A DNA stretch of 9,529 nt from Candidatus Woesearchaeota archaeon (lineage in GTDB: Archaea; Nanobdellota; Nanobdellia; Woesearchaeales; WJKV01). The translations under genes were made by a program, and so were the position numbers. A model generated the notes under the pieces. It was not told the DNA's origin. It saw nothing but the letters and a program-made list of their open reading frames with translations, and did no database searches. The stretch covers positions 1 through 9,529 of the forward strand of contig JAHWHI010000023.1 in assembly GCA_019323355.1 (NCBI GenBank). The letters run 5' to 3'. Below are positions 1 to 7,030 of the stretch, one piece after another (within the stretch, counting starts at the first letter, position 1; the number at the start of each line of letters is the position of its first letter).

Positions 1-2
1 AT

Positions 3-1676
3 GTGCTTGCGCAGGAAAATAGCCCCGAAGCTGAGCAAGAAAGAATCATAAAGAAGCCTGACGATTACAAACCAAAGATCACGCTCGAAGGGCCGCTTGA
101 AAAAGATGCTTCAGTAGAGAGCGGAGATTCTGCATCTCTTGATCCAAGTTCTGAAGATAAATCTATAGTCAGTGATTTCATCCTAGGCTCTGCAGGAGAA
201 TCAATTGTCTCGGGCTTTGATGGAAGCATCTTAAGTATGATAAGAGGAAAAAAAGAGGAAAAAGAAAAAAATTTCATTGATTTCTTTGACAAGATGCATG
301 TACTGTTCGGAATAGGTTTTTGTGAAAATTATGGAGATAAACCGATACGTAAGCAATGGCAAGAATCGCATGGGGAAGTATCAGTTGACTGGAAATACTT
401 TGACTTTAGATATCTTTACCAGAACAGAATGCATAATAAGATATACGACACAACTCCAGATTCATATGGGGAATATGATTTTTCATATTTAGACCCGGAC
501 TATGATCCCGGAGAACGATATTCATTATTTCGGGATTCAAGAGTGACACAAACTTTTTTCAGTAAATTTCATTTTAATCCTCTTTATCATTTCTCAGGTT
601 TCTATGAATTTTGGAACACGAGACGTTCTCTCCTTCCAACAGATCCAGAACCATATTTCAACAAAGGAAAAGGAACACGAGGAGGAGGAAGTTTTAGAGT
701 CGGCTCAGCAAGGGGAACTGGTGTTGAAGCCTTCTTATTTTTTTCTGATGAGGAAGGTGACGAAGACCATCCGGCCAGCACCCCAACAACAATAGAGAGA
801 AAAAGTGCGAGCCTGAATGGCTTCCTAGAAGGAACTTTTTTCTTTATGCTAAAAAAGAATGTTATGCAGTACGTTACTATTTTTGCAGGCGCTCTTAGTT
901 CAGGAGAGAGACTCGAAGAAGACGAAGTTTTAACAGAAGATAGTGAGATTATGGAGCCGTTCGTAGGGATATCAACGCGCACCCTTGGAAAAGGATTTGG
1001 GATATACGCGTTATTCACTGTCAACTATGAGAATAGAACAAGTGAAATCAACGAGAACAGAGTTTATTATTATACGCCGTTATACTGCTGTGCTTCTTTC
1101 CAGCTCTCAGACGGATTTTCGATAGTTGCGCACGGCAGATATTTAGAAAACAAATATCCTGGAGGAGGCTTCGGATTTCACATAGGAAATATTTTAGAAA
1201 AAAGAAACCACTTTGTTTTATTGGATTATCATCTTGATAGGGGCAGAAGGATAATGAGATTAGATGGCCATAATTCAGATAACTTAAGAGCTTTTGAAGA
1301 CAGCCATGGTTTTGACACAATGATCAACCGGATTCACACTTATAGAACTACAAAGAATGTAGGATCTTTCTTATTATTGCAAGGAGAAATATACAAAGGA
1401 CCAAATTGTGCAGAGAACCAATATAATTTTTCAATAGAAGGTGCATTTGGATCTATGGTATTTAAGAAGGACGATGGAATGCAATCCTTGTTAGGTTTGG
1501 CTGTAAAATACATAGACGATCAAACACTTTACCAAAGAATACTAGCAGAAACGCATATTAATATAGGCCCAGTCTATATCGGATTAGGGACTGATATTAG
1601 ACGGGATAGAGAACTCGAAGAATTCAAAAAAAGAGTTGGCTTCGGAGTCTACGCCAAACTAGGAATAACTTTCTAA
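3..1676 (+). CDS. Secreted beta-strand-rich, outer-membrane-barrel-like protein (5' end cut by the window)
   Basis: I do not recognise a named family. The open frame runs from the window edge, and the first visible residues (V-L-A then Q-E-N-S) look like the end of a signal peptide with a signal peptidase I site, so the true start probably lies upstream; the GTG at 3 is then an internal valine codon. Visible residues 5-90 form an acidic, Ser/Glu/Asp-rich linker ending in a Lys/Glu run. From about residue 97 to 557 the chain alternates polar and aromatic/hydrophobic residues in short strands separated by charged or glycine-rich turns, and the last residues (GVYAKLGITF) end in phenylalanine like the beta-signal of bacterial outer-membrane proteins. 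There is no long hydrophobic helix in the visible part. The gene converges on spt5 with 2 bases between the stop codons. It could instead be a secreted all-beta surface protein; the barrel reading is inference from strand pattern only. Confidence 0.7.
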   Translation: MLAQENSPEAEQERIIKKPDDYKPKITLEGPLEKDASVESGDSASLDPSSEDKSIVSDFILGSAGESIVSGFDGSILSMIRGKKEEKEKNFIDFFDKMHVLFGIGFCENYGDKPIRKQWQESHGEVSVDWKYFDFRYLYQNRMHNKIYDTTPDSYGEYDFSYLDPDYDPGERYSLFRDSRVTQTFFSKFHFNPLYHFSGFYEFWNTRRSLLPTDPEPYFNKGKGTRGGGSFRVGSARGTGVEAFLFFSDEEGDEDHPASTPTTIERKSASLNGFLEGTFFFMLKKNVMQYVTIFAGALSSGERLEEDEVLTEDSEIMEPFVGISTRTLGKGFGIYALFTVNYENRTSEINENRVYYYTPLYCCASFQLSDGFSIVAHGRYLENKYPGGGFGFHIGNILEKRNHFVLLDYHLDRGRRIMRLDGHNSDNLRAFEDSHGFDTMINRIHTYRTTKNVGSFLLLQGEIYKGPNCAENQYNFSIEGAFGSMVFKKDDGMQSLLGLAVKYIDDQTLYQRILAETHINIGPVYIGLGTDIRRDRELEEFKKRVGFGVYAKLGITF

Positions 1677-1678
1677 AC

Positions 1679-2137
1679 CTAATCTTCCTCTTCGCCTTCT
1701 CGCCTGATGACTTTCAATGCATCAGTCTTCAAGGTGATAGGGATTGGAACTGCTGCTTCAAGCAGTTCGACAACAACTTCCTCTTTATCCTTGTCAACTT
1801 TTGTGATCTTACACTTCTCACGTTTGAAAGGTCCTGATATGATCTCAGCAATGTCTCCTTTCTGGATCCGGATCTCTTTCTTGATTGTCTCGACCATATG
1901 CTCGATTTCTTCATATGGCACAGCTTCTGGCAGAACACCTCGCGCGTACGGAACTTCGAATACAGCTGTTTCTGCTTCCATCCTGTTAGCAGCCTCGATA
2001 AATATGTAGGAACGCATTCCGTGCGGTCTTATGACTGCATAGACTTCAATACCTTTTTTCTTTGCGTTTGCAGCCAGAAAATCAACAACTTGTTCTTCTC
2101 TGTTTGCAGTTGTCCGTACTGAAAATATTTCTGCCAT
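1679..2137 (-). CDS. spt5: Transcription elongation factor Spt5 (archaeal NusG homologue)
   Basis: Spt5 binds the clamp of RNA polymerase and promotes processive elongation, normally together with the small protein Spt4. The 152-residue product has the two-domain archaeal layout: an NGN domain at about residues 1-88 (FSVRTTANREEQVVDFLA near the start, IRPHGMRSYIFIEA in the middle) and a KOW domain from about 92 to 118 (QKGD, then ISGPFKREKCKI). It ends with an acidic GEEED tail. The length is usual for archaeal Spt5. The ATG at 2137 is preceded by an AGAGGT ribosome binding site (complement of 2147-2152), 9 bases away. It is the last gene of the ftsZ-secE-spt5 unit, 17 bases after the secE stop. 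In many archaea the L11 ribosomal protein gene follows; here a convergent unrelated gene does instead. Confidence 0.95.
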   Translation of the reverse strand: MAEIFSVRTTANREEQVVDFLAANAKKKGIEVYAVIRPHGMRSYIFIEAANRMEAETAVFEVPYARGVLPEAVPYEEIEHMVETIKKEIRIQKGDIAEIISGPFKREKCKITKVDKDKEEVVVELLEAAVPIPITLKTDALKVIRREGEEED

Positions 2138-2154
2138 TTTTAGTTAACCTCTTT

Positions 2155-2502
2155 TTATAATCCTCCTTTGAATAATAAAATTTGCGCCATCTTGATAACA
2201 AAACCGATAGCACCGATTATAAGCATACCAAGCGCAGAGATCTTGATCACAGTCAAAGCTTCATTCTTTGTAGGTTTCTGTGTGACCTTCAAAACCCTTC
2301 GGCACTCCAGATAAAATCTTTTGAAACGGTCCCACCATCCGATCAGCGTCTTTGCTGACTGTGACTGTTTCTTCTCTTTATGTTCCTTATGTTCAGCATG
2401 CTCTGTCCGAACTTCTACTTGCTCTGTCTTCTCTTCTGGTTTAACCTCTACCTGAGGTTGCTCCTGTTCCTGTGTTTCCTGTTCGGTATTTTCTTCTTCC
2501 AT
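2155..2502 (-). CDS. secE: Preprotein translocase subunit SecE (Sec61 gamma) with long acidic N-terminal extension
   Basis: SecE clamps the SecY channel in the cytoplasmic membrane. The 115-residue product has a typical Sec61-gamma core in its C-terminal half: an amphipathic helix around residues 56-70 (WWDRFKRFYLECRRVLKV), the conserved Q-K-P-T stretch at about 74-78, and one membrane helix around 86-106 (IKISALGMLIIGAIGFVIKM). Archaeal SecE is usually only about 55-65 residues; here the first ~50 residues are an added low-complexity segment rich in Glu, Gln, Lys and His (for example TEHAEHKEHKEKK), which should be cytoplasmic. The ATG lies 2 bases after the ftsZ TAA, so the two are translationally coupled. 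An alternative shorter product would need an internal start, and I see no methionine between residue 1 and the core, which supports the long form. Confidence 0.92.
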   Translation of the reverse strand: MEEENTEQETQEQEQPQVEVKPEEKTEQVEVRTEHAEHKEHKEKKQSQSAKTLIGWWDRFKRFYLECRRVLKVTQKPTKNEALTVIKISALGMLIIGAIGFVIKMAQILLFKGGL

Positions 2503-2504
2503 TT

Positions 2505-3662
2505 TTATTCTATGAATTCTATGCCGAGCTCGTTCTCGATCTCTTTTCTTTTGATATCTGAAACTTTATGTGTCGGACCGAATATCTGTGCTGATTTAAC
2601 TCCAGTCACGATCAGCATTGTCTTGATCATGCTCTGCAGATCATCAGAGATCTGCGCGCCCCAGATGACTTTTGCGCTAGGGTCGAGTTTTTCAGCAACA
2701 GCCTGCACAACAAGACGCGCCTCATCAAGCGTCATGTCAGGTCCGCCGCAGACATTGATTAATGCGCCGTTAGCGCCGGTTATCTCAACATCCAGCAAAG
2801 GATTGTTGATGGCCTTCTCAACAGCTTCGATAGCTCTGTTTTCAGTGTCAGACTCACCGACTCCGATCAGAGCGACACCGCCGTTTCCCATCACAGCCTT
2901 GATGTCTGCAAAGTCCAGGTTGACTAACCCGGCTTTTGTGACAAGTTCTGCAATGCCTTTCACAGCGTTAGTTAATATTTCATCAGCGACCTTGAATGCA
3001 GTATGCAACGGCAGTTCAGGTGCAAATTCTAAAAGCTTGTCGTTTGGAATCACTATGAGCGTGTCAACAGTATGCTCGAGTCTTTCCAGACCTCGAACAG
3101 CGTTTTCATATCTTTTCTGCCCTTCCATTGCAAACGGAATTGTGACGATCGCAACAGTCAGACAGCCTGCTTTTTTCGCAATGTCAGCGATCACAGGTGC
3201 AGCACCAGTACCAGTCCCTCCTCCGAGACCGCATGTGATGAACACCATGTCAGCGCCCTTGATATTGCTCTTGATCTCAGATTCGGTCTCTTTTGCTGAA
3301 TCCTCGCCGACACGAGGGTCGCTTCCAGCACCAAGTCCGTGGCTGACTTCCTTTCCGATAAGTATCTTCTTATCAGCAGTTGTGTACAATAAATCTTGAG
3401 CGTCAGTGTTGACAGCTATCGTCTCTGCTCCTTTGACACCGACCTCTGATATCCTGTTGATAGTGTTGTTTCCTCCACCACCAACCCCGATGACCTTGAT
3501 CTTGGCGGATTTTATCGCCAAAAATTTCTTTAGCTCGTCATCAGTATCTGAGTACGGCAGATCATAAATCCGCCGGGCAGATCTTTGTTCTGGTTCAATA
3601 CCATGTTGTTCAACAGACATAGAGCCTGTATTATGAACTGCGTTTTGAATTAATGGATCCAT
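2505..3662 (-). CDS. ftsZ: Cell division GTPase FtsZ
   Basis: FtsZ is the tubulin-like GTPase that polymerises into the division ring. The 385-residue product shows the T1 nucleotide loop GVGGGGNN (59-66), the tubulin signature GGGTGTGA (147-154), and the T7 synergy loop NLDFAD (248-253) with both aspartates needed for GTP hydrolysis by the neighbouring subunit, so it should be active. The globular domain starts near residue 52; the ~50 residues before it are polar and divergent. The C-terminal tail is short (KRKEIENELGIEFIE), as in archaeal FtsZ1-type proteins. The linkage to secE and spt5 is a recurrent archaeal gene order and also fits FtsZ1. The ATG at 3662 follows a strong GGGAGGGG ribosome binding site (complement of 3670-3677) at 7 bases, and a TATA-like box lies at 3711-3718 on the same strand. 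Confidence 0.97.
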   Translation of the reverse strand: MDPLIQNAVHNTGSMSVEQHGIEPEQRSARRIYDLPYSDTDDELKKFLAIKSAKIKVIGVGGGGNNTINRISEVGVKGAETIAVNTDAQDLLYTTADKKILIGKEVSHGLGAGSDPRVGEDSAKETESEIKSNIKGADMVFITCGLGGGTGTGAAPVIADIAKKAGCLTVAIVTIPFAMEGQKRYENAVRGLERLEHTVDTLIVIPNDKLLEFAPELPLHTAFKVADEILTNAVKGIAELVTKAGLVNLDFADIKAVMGNGGVALIGVGESDTENRAIEAVEKAINNPLLDVEITGANGALINVCGGPDMTLDEARLVVQAVAEKLDPSAKVIWGAQISDDLQSMIKTMLIVTGVKSAQIFGPTHKVSDIKRKEIENELGIEFIE

Positions 3663-3669
3663 ATAACAT

Positions 3670-3677
3670 CCCCTCCC
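3670..3677 (-). promoter_or_regulatory. Ribosome binding site of ftsZ
   Basis: On the minus strand this reads GGGAGGGG, 7 bases before the ATG at 3662. It is a strong Shine-Dalgarno match and fixes the long N-terminal form of FtsZ rather than the internal methionine at residue 15. Confidence 0.8.
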
Positions 3678-3710
3678 GTCCTATAATGAAGCCATTATAT
3701 CTAATACTTC

Positions 3711-3718
3711 TATATAAA
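3711..3718 (-). promoter_or_regulatory. Archaeal TATA box for the ftsZ-secE-spt5 unit
   Basis: The minus strand reads TTTATATA here, 48 bases before the ftsZ ATG and just after the fkbp stop. A start site about 25 bases downstream (near 3690) would give a leader of roughly 28 bases containing the ribosome binding site. This suggests ftsZ-secE-spt5 can be transcribed independently of fkbp. Identified by consensus and spacing only. Confidence 0.5.
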
Positions 3719-3724
3719 CATTCC

Positions 3725-4390
3725 TTATTGTTTTTTAAAGGCAATTTCCTTGACTTCTTTGCAGGCATCCTTTATACGGTTTGAAAGTTCCTCCTGCACA
3801 GCCTCGATGACATCAGGAGCTTCCTTAGTGAATGTGACAGTGACTTTTCCCTCGGAGATCTCCATTTTATAGCCTTCTGGCTTGATATTGATCTCCATAG
3901 CGATCATAGCCTCGATCTTCTCTTTTAATTCTGTGATCTTCCTGACAATTTTAATATGATAATCAACCTCTTTACCTGCTAGTGGGTGATTAAAATCTAC
4001 AAGGACACGTCCTCCGCTTATTGTCTTTATGGTTGCCATCGCACCATCGATGTTCAAGACCAGACCTGGCTGCGGATTTATATTTTGCGAGGTGAACTTC
4101 GTCTTTTGTATGAGACGAATCAGTTTAGCATCTTTTTTTCCGAATGCCTGTTCTGGCTTAAGATGAAAATCGTACTCTTTTCCAGCTTCTTTTCCTTCGA
4201 CCTCTTCATCAAGCCCTTTCAGCAGATGACCTCTGCCAATGCATATCTTGATTGAACCGTAGGGCATTGTAGGATTATGGATTCCAAGCTCTTTTGCTTT
4301 AGCTTCATCAGTAGTATCAAAGACCTGGCTGTCAACACTGCCAGTGTATTGTACTTCTATAAAATCCCCTTTCTGTACTTTATCTCCCAT
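3725..4390 (-). CDS. Long-type archaeal FKBP/SlyD-like peptidyl-prolyl cis-trans isomerase
   Basis: A cytosolic isomerase and chaperone that speeds prolyl cis-trans isomerisation during folding. With the ATG at 4390 it has 221 residues. Residues 5-80 form the first part of the FKBP fold (GDFIEVQYTG; FDTT; IGRGHLLKGLDEEVEG), the insert-in-flap chaperone domain follows at about 83-130 (PEQAFGKKDAKLIR onward), and the SlyD-type VDFNHPLAGK motif at 131-140 returns to the FKBP fold. Residues ~155-221 are an extra alpha/beta C-terminal domain seen in long archaeal FKBPs. The start is chosen because GGAGTG (complement of 4394-4399) sits just upstream; a TTG at 4420 would add ten residues but has no such site. 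It lies upstream of ftsZ on the same strand, separated by 62 bases that contain a separate TATA-like box, so it is probably its own transcription unit. Confidence 0.93.
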   Translation of the reverse strand: MGDKVQKGDFIEVQYTGSVDSQVFDTTDEAKAKELGIHNPTMPYGSIKICIGRGHLLKGLDEEVEGKEAGKEYDFHLKPEQAFGKKDAKLIRLIQKTKFTSQNINPQPGLVLNIDGAMATIKTISGGRVLVDFNHPLAGKEVDYHIKIVRKITELKEKIEAMIAMEINIKPEGYKMEISEGKVTVTFTKEAPDVIEAVQEELSNRIKDACKEVKEIAFKKQ

Positions 4391-4393
4391 TTG

Positions 4394-4399
4394 CACTCC
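4394..4399 (-). promoter_or_regulatory. Ribosome binding site that sets the fkbp start
   Basis: The minus strand reads GGAGTG ending 3 bases before the ATG at 4390 (5 bases from the GGAG core). Its place favours the ATG at 4390 over the in-frame TTG at 4420. Confidence 0.65.
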
Positions 4400-4453
4400 A
4401 AAATAGTTCTTTACAGTCAAAAAGAACTAATTGTATATGAAATTTCTGGCTAG

Positions 4454-4461
4454 TATTTAAA
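4454..4461 (-). promoter_or_regulatory. TATA box of the fkbp gene
   Basis: The minus strand reads TTTAAATA preceded by GCAACC, a TATA box with a plausible upstream TFB-recognition element. It lies 64 bases before the fkbp ATG; a start about 25 bases downstream would leave a ~40-base leader. It forms one half of the divergent promoter region 4391-4542. Confidence 0.55.
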
Positions 4462-4502
4462 GGTTGCGTCGGATCCTATATAGAGACTATATTTACAAAA
4501 GC

Positions 4503-4511
4503 TTTTTAAAT
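4503..4511 (+). promoter_or_regulatory. TATA box of the beta-propeller lipoprotein gene
   Basis: The sequence TTTTTAAAT preceded by ACAAAAGC fits an archaeal TATA box. About 26 bases downstream lies 4531-4543, where the candidate start codons are, so the transcript has a very short leader or none. Two further TATA-like stretches lie at 4477-4482 and 4488-4495 and could serve as alternatives. The ATG at 4510 overlaps this box and is therefore an unlikely start. Confidence 0.45.
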
Positions 4512-4542
4512 GACTATTGCATCTACCCTTATGGTGATAAAT

Positions 4543-6171
4543 ATGGGATTTTCAGGATTGGTCAAAAAAACCAAGGAATTCATGGTACCACGCAGACTTA
4601 TATGGCTGCTTGGATTTGGAGCATTGGCAGCAGCATTTGTTACTACAAACGCAGCATGCAGTCAGAAAGATGACGATGAAACAATCACTCCAGTAGAATG
4701 GAAGACCCCTGGAAAGACTTTCTCAAATTATGATCAAAGAAAATGGCTGAGTGCAAATAATACATATATTGCAGCTGAAAAAATAAACGGTACTGCAATT
4801 GATTTACAATATTCACCTACTGCAACTGCAGTTCCAGTCACAGTCGCAAGCGATAGTCTTGAAAACCGGTTTGTGGCTTTTACAGGAGATGAAAATTATA
4901 TAGTATTCGAAAAGCGTGATGCAGGAGATACGTACAGGACATTGTTTGTATGGGACATCGCAGCTGGAGCTGCGTTTCAAGCAACCCCTTCATCTGGAAG
5001 ATTCGAGTTCAAAGATTTTGATGACTTAGCAACAGAATTCTGTTATAGGGATATTGATACTGGACAAAAATTTATCCACACTCTAGGCACCACATTCACA
5101 CAGAATACAGAATTTACTGGATCAGAAATTGAAGAATACGCCTATGATAAAAACTCAAACGGAGAATTCCTTATTATCTTATCCAGAGACATGGGCGGAG
5201 GAAAGCACGATTTATTGCTTAAAGATCCACAGGACAATTCAGAAGTAAATGTTACCAACACACCAACTATAGACGAGAAGTTCATCTTTGAATTCAGAAA
5301 ACTTACTGGAAACGGAGAACCATTGGACCAAGGAACTTGGCTGGTTCTACAAGAAGTAACTTCAGGGAACTATAGAGTGATTGAAATAAATCCAAGAGAT
5401 CTGGAGATCATGCATGTATATGCAGACGGAACACAAGATTGCTCTATACCAAATGATCCAGAAGGAGTGCCATTAGTCTCTGAGAGCGAGCAATTCGTTG
5501 TCATCAGCCAGGATTTTGGTGCTACTGATAAGCAGATCTTCCTCTATGATAGGAGCGATCATTCATTGACAAAGGTTTCTGATGGAGTTGGTGCAATTTT
5601 CGAAGCAAACTTAGTTGCAGACAGTGGAAATGTTATCATGAGAAAATATTACAATGGAAATGTCTGGAACATTGTTCGGTACTGGAGGCATGGTGGATAT
5701 GTCTCTCTTGTCACAAATGATGTTGACAAAAACAACTATGGTGTTGCAATGTCCCCAGAGGACGGAGGAGAGTTTTTCGCATTTGTAAGAGAAGACGAGT
5801 TCGGCGGCTTTAATAAAGAATTGGTAGCTGCCAGGACACAAAATGTACACGATAGGCAGACTGTCTCTACAAAATACATCTCTGGTCCGACCCAAGGTGT
5901 TCCATTTGGTGCTCGTTTCATCCATGTAGTTGCAAATGGCAAAAAGATTCTGGTATTTTCAGAAGAGGTAACACCAGGCGGAGATGTTGAAGTCAAAGCT
6001 TACGACCACGAGACAAAAGCAACCCCTGCTAATGTAACTAATGATTCAAACATGAAGGATCACGCATTCCAAAGATCAGGGGATAAGAGAAGGATCATCA
6101 TCAAAAGCGAAGGCACCTCATCTGAAAAGATGAAAGTCTATGATGGAGTAAGCACAACTGATTATCAGTAA
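4543..6171 (+). CDS. Exported probable lipoprotein with beta-propeller-like (TolB/PD40-type) repeats
   Basis: I do not recognise a specific family. With the ATG at 4543 the product has 542 residues. It begins with a basic segment (KKTKEFMVPRR), a hydrophobic stretch (LIWLLGFGALAAAFV), then TTNAAC and an acidic SQKDDDE linker. The cysteine in that position looks like a lipid-anchor site, though the residue at -3 is Asn and not the usual Leu. The rest is a chain of short strand-turn repeats in which an 'F/Y-hydrophobic-hydrophobic' strand precedes a D/G-rich turn and an 'I-F-L-Y-D' type strand (NRFVAFTGDENYIVFEK; KQIFLYDRSDHSLTKVSDG; MSPEDGGEFFAFVREDE; GKKILVFSEE), as in TolB-like propellers. 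GGTGAT at 4533-4538 supports the start at 4543; ATG 4531 (leaderless) is the alternative and 4510 overlaps the TATA box. It is followed after 52 bases by the three collar-like paralogues, so a shared surface role is likely but unproven. Confidence 0.75.
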   Translation: MGFSGLVKKTKEFMVPRRLIWLLGFGALAAAFVTTNAACSQKDDDETITPVEWKTPGKTFSNYDQRKWLSANNTYIAAEKINGTAIDLQYSPTATAVPVTVASDSLENRFVAFTGDENYIVFEKRDAGDTYRTLFVWDIAAGAAFQATPSSGRFEFKDFDDLATEFCYRDIDTGQKFIHTLGTTFTQNTEFTGSEIEEYAYDKNSNGEFLIILSRDMGGGKHDLLLKDPQDNSEVNVTNTPTIDEKFIFEFRKLTGNGEPLDQGTWLVLQEVTSGNYRVIEINPRDLEIMHVYADGTQDCSIPNDPEGVPLVSESEQFVVISQDFGATDKQIFLYDRSDHSLTKVSDGVGAIFEANLVADSGNVIMRKYYNGNVWNIVRYWRHGGYVSLVTNDVDKNNYGVAMSPEDGGEFFAFVREDEFGGFNKELVAARTQNVHDRQTVSTKYISGPTQGVPFGARFIHVVANGKKILVFSEEVTPGGDVEVKAYDHETKATPANVTNDSNMKDHAFQRSGDKRRIIIKSEGTSSEKMKVYDGVSTTDYQ

Positions 6172-6181
6172 TTTCCATTAA

Positions 6182-6190
6182 TTTTATATA
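6182..6190 (+). promoter_or_regulatory. Possible TATA box before the collar-like triplet
   Basis: TTTTATATA lies 34 bases before the last base ahead of the ATG at 6224. A start about 26 bases downstream (near 6212) would put the ribosome binding site at the very 5' end of the message. It may therefore be only AT-rich spacer, with the triplet read through from the propeller gene. Confidence 0.3.
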
Positions 6191-6211
6191 GGGGAAATAT
6201 CTTCTGAATAA

Positions 6212-6218
6212 GAGGGGG
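6212..6218 (+). promoter_or_regulatory. Ribosome binding site of the first collar-like paralogue
   Basis: GAGGGGG ends 5 bases before the ATG at 6224 and sets this start. The second and third paralogues have no such strong site and appear to depend on coupling. Confidence 0.6.
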
Positions 6219-6223
6219 TATAA

Positions 6224-7030
6224 ATGAAGAAGAGGTTATGGATATTCGTATTCTTAGTGGCATTAATCTTATTCAGCATATATACTATAGCTGGAACAGA
6301 AAAAGCTGCTGGACCTGCAATATTATCTGCTATAGCAGACCCTCCAAAAGTATATCCAAACCAGACTCTAAAGATTCTAATTGAAGTAGAAGATGAATAT
6401 GGAATAGAAAGTGCGGTAGCAGAATTTTCTCATGAACAAGGAAATGATATAATGGACATGATGCTGATCGCAGCTGATGAAAAAAGAGAGACTTACCAGT
6501 CTATATGGATAGTGCATGATACTGTAATTGACAAGCTTTACACTACTAAAGTTACCTTGAAAAACAAAAAAGGTCAGATAACGACAACTTATGTTGAATG
6601 GGAGGATCCTGAAGTTGTAACCCATACATGGAACAATTTTACAGATTCAGGATATTGTATATTTTGGAACAGTTCTGCTGATTGTCCGTCAGGACTTTCG
6701 TTACCATATGAAACATATGTCCCCGGAGTATATGAAGGCACTTATCCTTATCTTGCTGTTGTAAATGTTTCCTCAGACTATCCTGGCTGTAATCGCCCTC
6801 TGTCTTTACAAGGGCAATGCCAGCAGCAGCCAATTTACTATGGCCAGAGAAACCATTTCCATAATCTAGCTGGAACTACTTCTGGCACAACTGGTGCAGG
6901 CCGGCGTCACGGAACAAGCTCGCAGGTAGCAGCCACATACTACCATAGTCATAATCTCTCAAATATCCAAACTGAGATCGATCAATTGGCTCCATCATAT
7001 AGACTCATAAAACTTTGTTGTGCACCATGA
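6224..7030 (+). CDS. Membrane-anchored Ig-like plus tail-collar-like protein, paralogue 1
   Basis: A 268-residue exported protein of unknown function. Residues 1-24 are a Lys/Arg start and hydrophobic helix (signal anchor or signal peptide). Residues ~33-126 form an Ig-like beta domain (ADPPKVYPNQTLKILIEVED; GIESAVAEF; W-x-x-H-D-T; Y-T-T-K-V). A joint motif EWEDPEVVTHTW (125-136) leads into a region with GYC (C145), CPSGL (C154), HFH (211-213), HSH (241-243), a PSYRLIKL strand and Cys-Cys at 265-266. That order resembles phage tail-collar / short-tail-fibre tips, which carry H-x-H motifs and end in a 'P-P-Y-x-x-L' strand; the match is weak and from memory of the family. Compared with its two paralogues it has an insertion with two extra cysteines (C189, C199). 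There are five N-x-S/T sequons. The stop overlaps the next start by 4 bases. Confidence 0.72.
   Translation: MKKRLWIFVFLVALILFSIYTIAGTEKAAGPAILSAIADPPKVYPNQTLKILIEVEDEYGIESAVAEFSHEQGNDIMDMMLIAADEKRETYQSIWIVHDTVIDKLYTTKVTLKNKKGQITTTYVEWEDPEVVTHTWNNFTDSGYCIFWNSSADCPSGLSLPYETYVPGVYEGTYPYLAVVNVSSDYPGCNRPLSLQGQCQQQPIYYGQRNHFHNLAGTTSGTTGAGRRHGTSSQVAATYYHSHNLSNIQTEIDQLAPSYRLIKLCCAP

Noticed and set aside
602..1024. A 140-codon minus-strand frame inside the first gene
   Set aside because: Low-complexity serine-rich translation opposite a long coherent frame; no start signal.
2380..3399. A 339-codon open frame on the plus strand opposite ftsZ and secE
   Set aside because: It is antisense to two certain genes, its translation is Ser/Phe/Leu/Ala-rich with no recognisable motif, and it has no ribosome binding site. 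It is the shadow of the ftsZ codon pattern.
4510..4542. Upstream ATG (4510) as the lipoprotein start
   Set aside because: It overlaps the best TATA box, so it is unlikely to be in the transcript; 4543 has GGTGAT at a suitable distance.
4464..4673. A 69-codon plus-strand frame crossing the divergent promoter and the lipoprotein start
   Set aside because: Starts at a TTG inside the promoter, has no binding site, and is out of frame with the clear signal-peptide-bearing gene.
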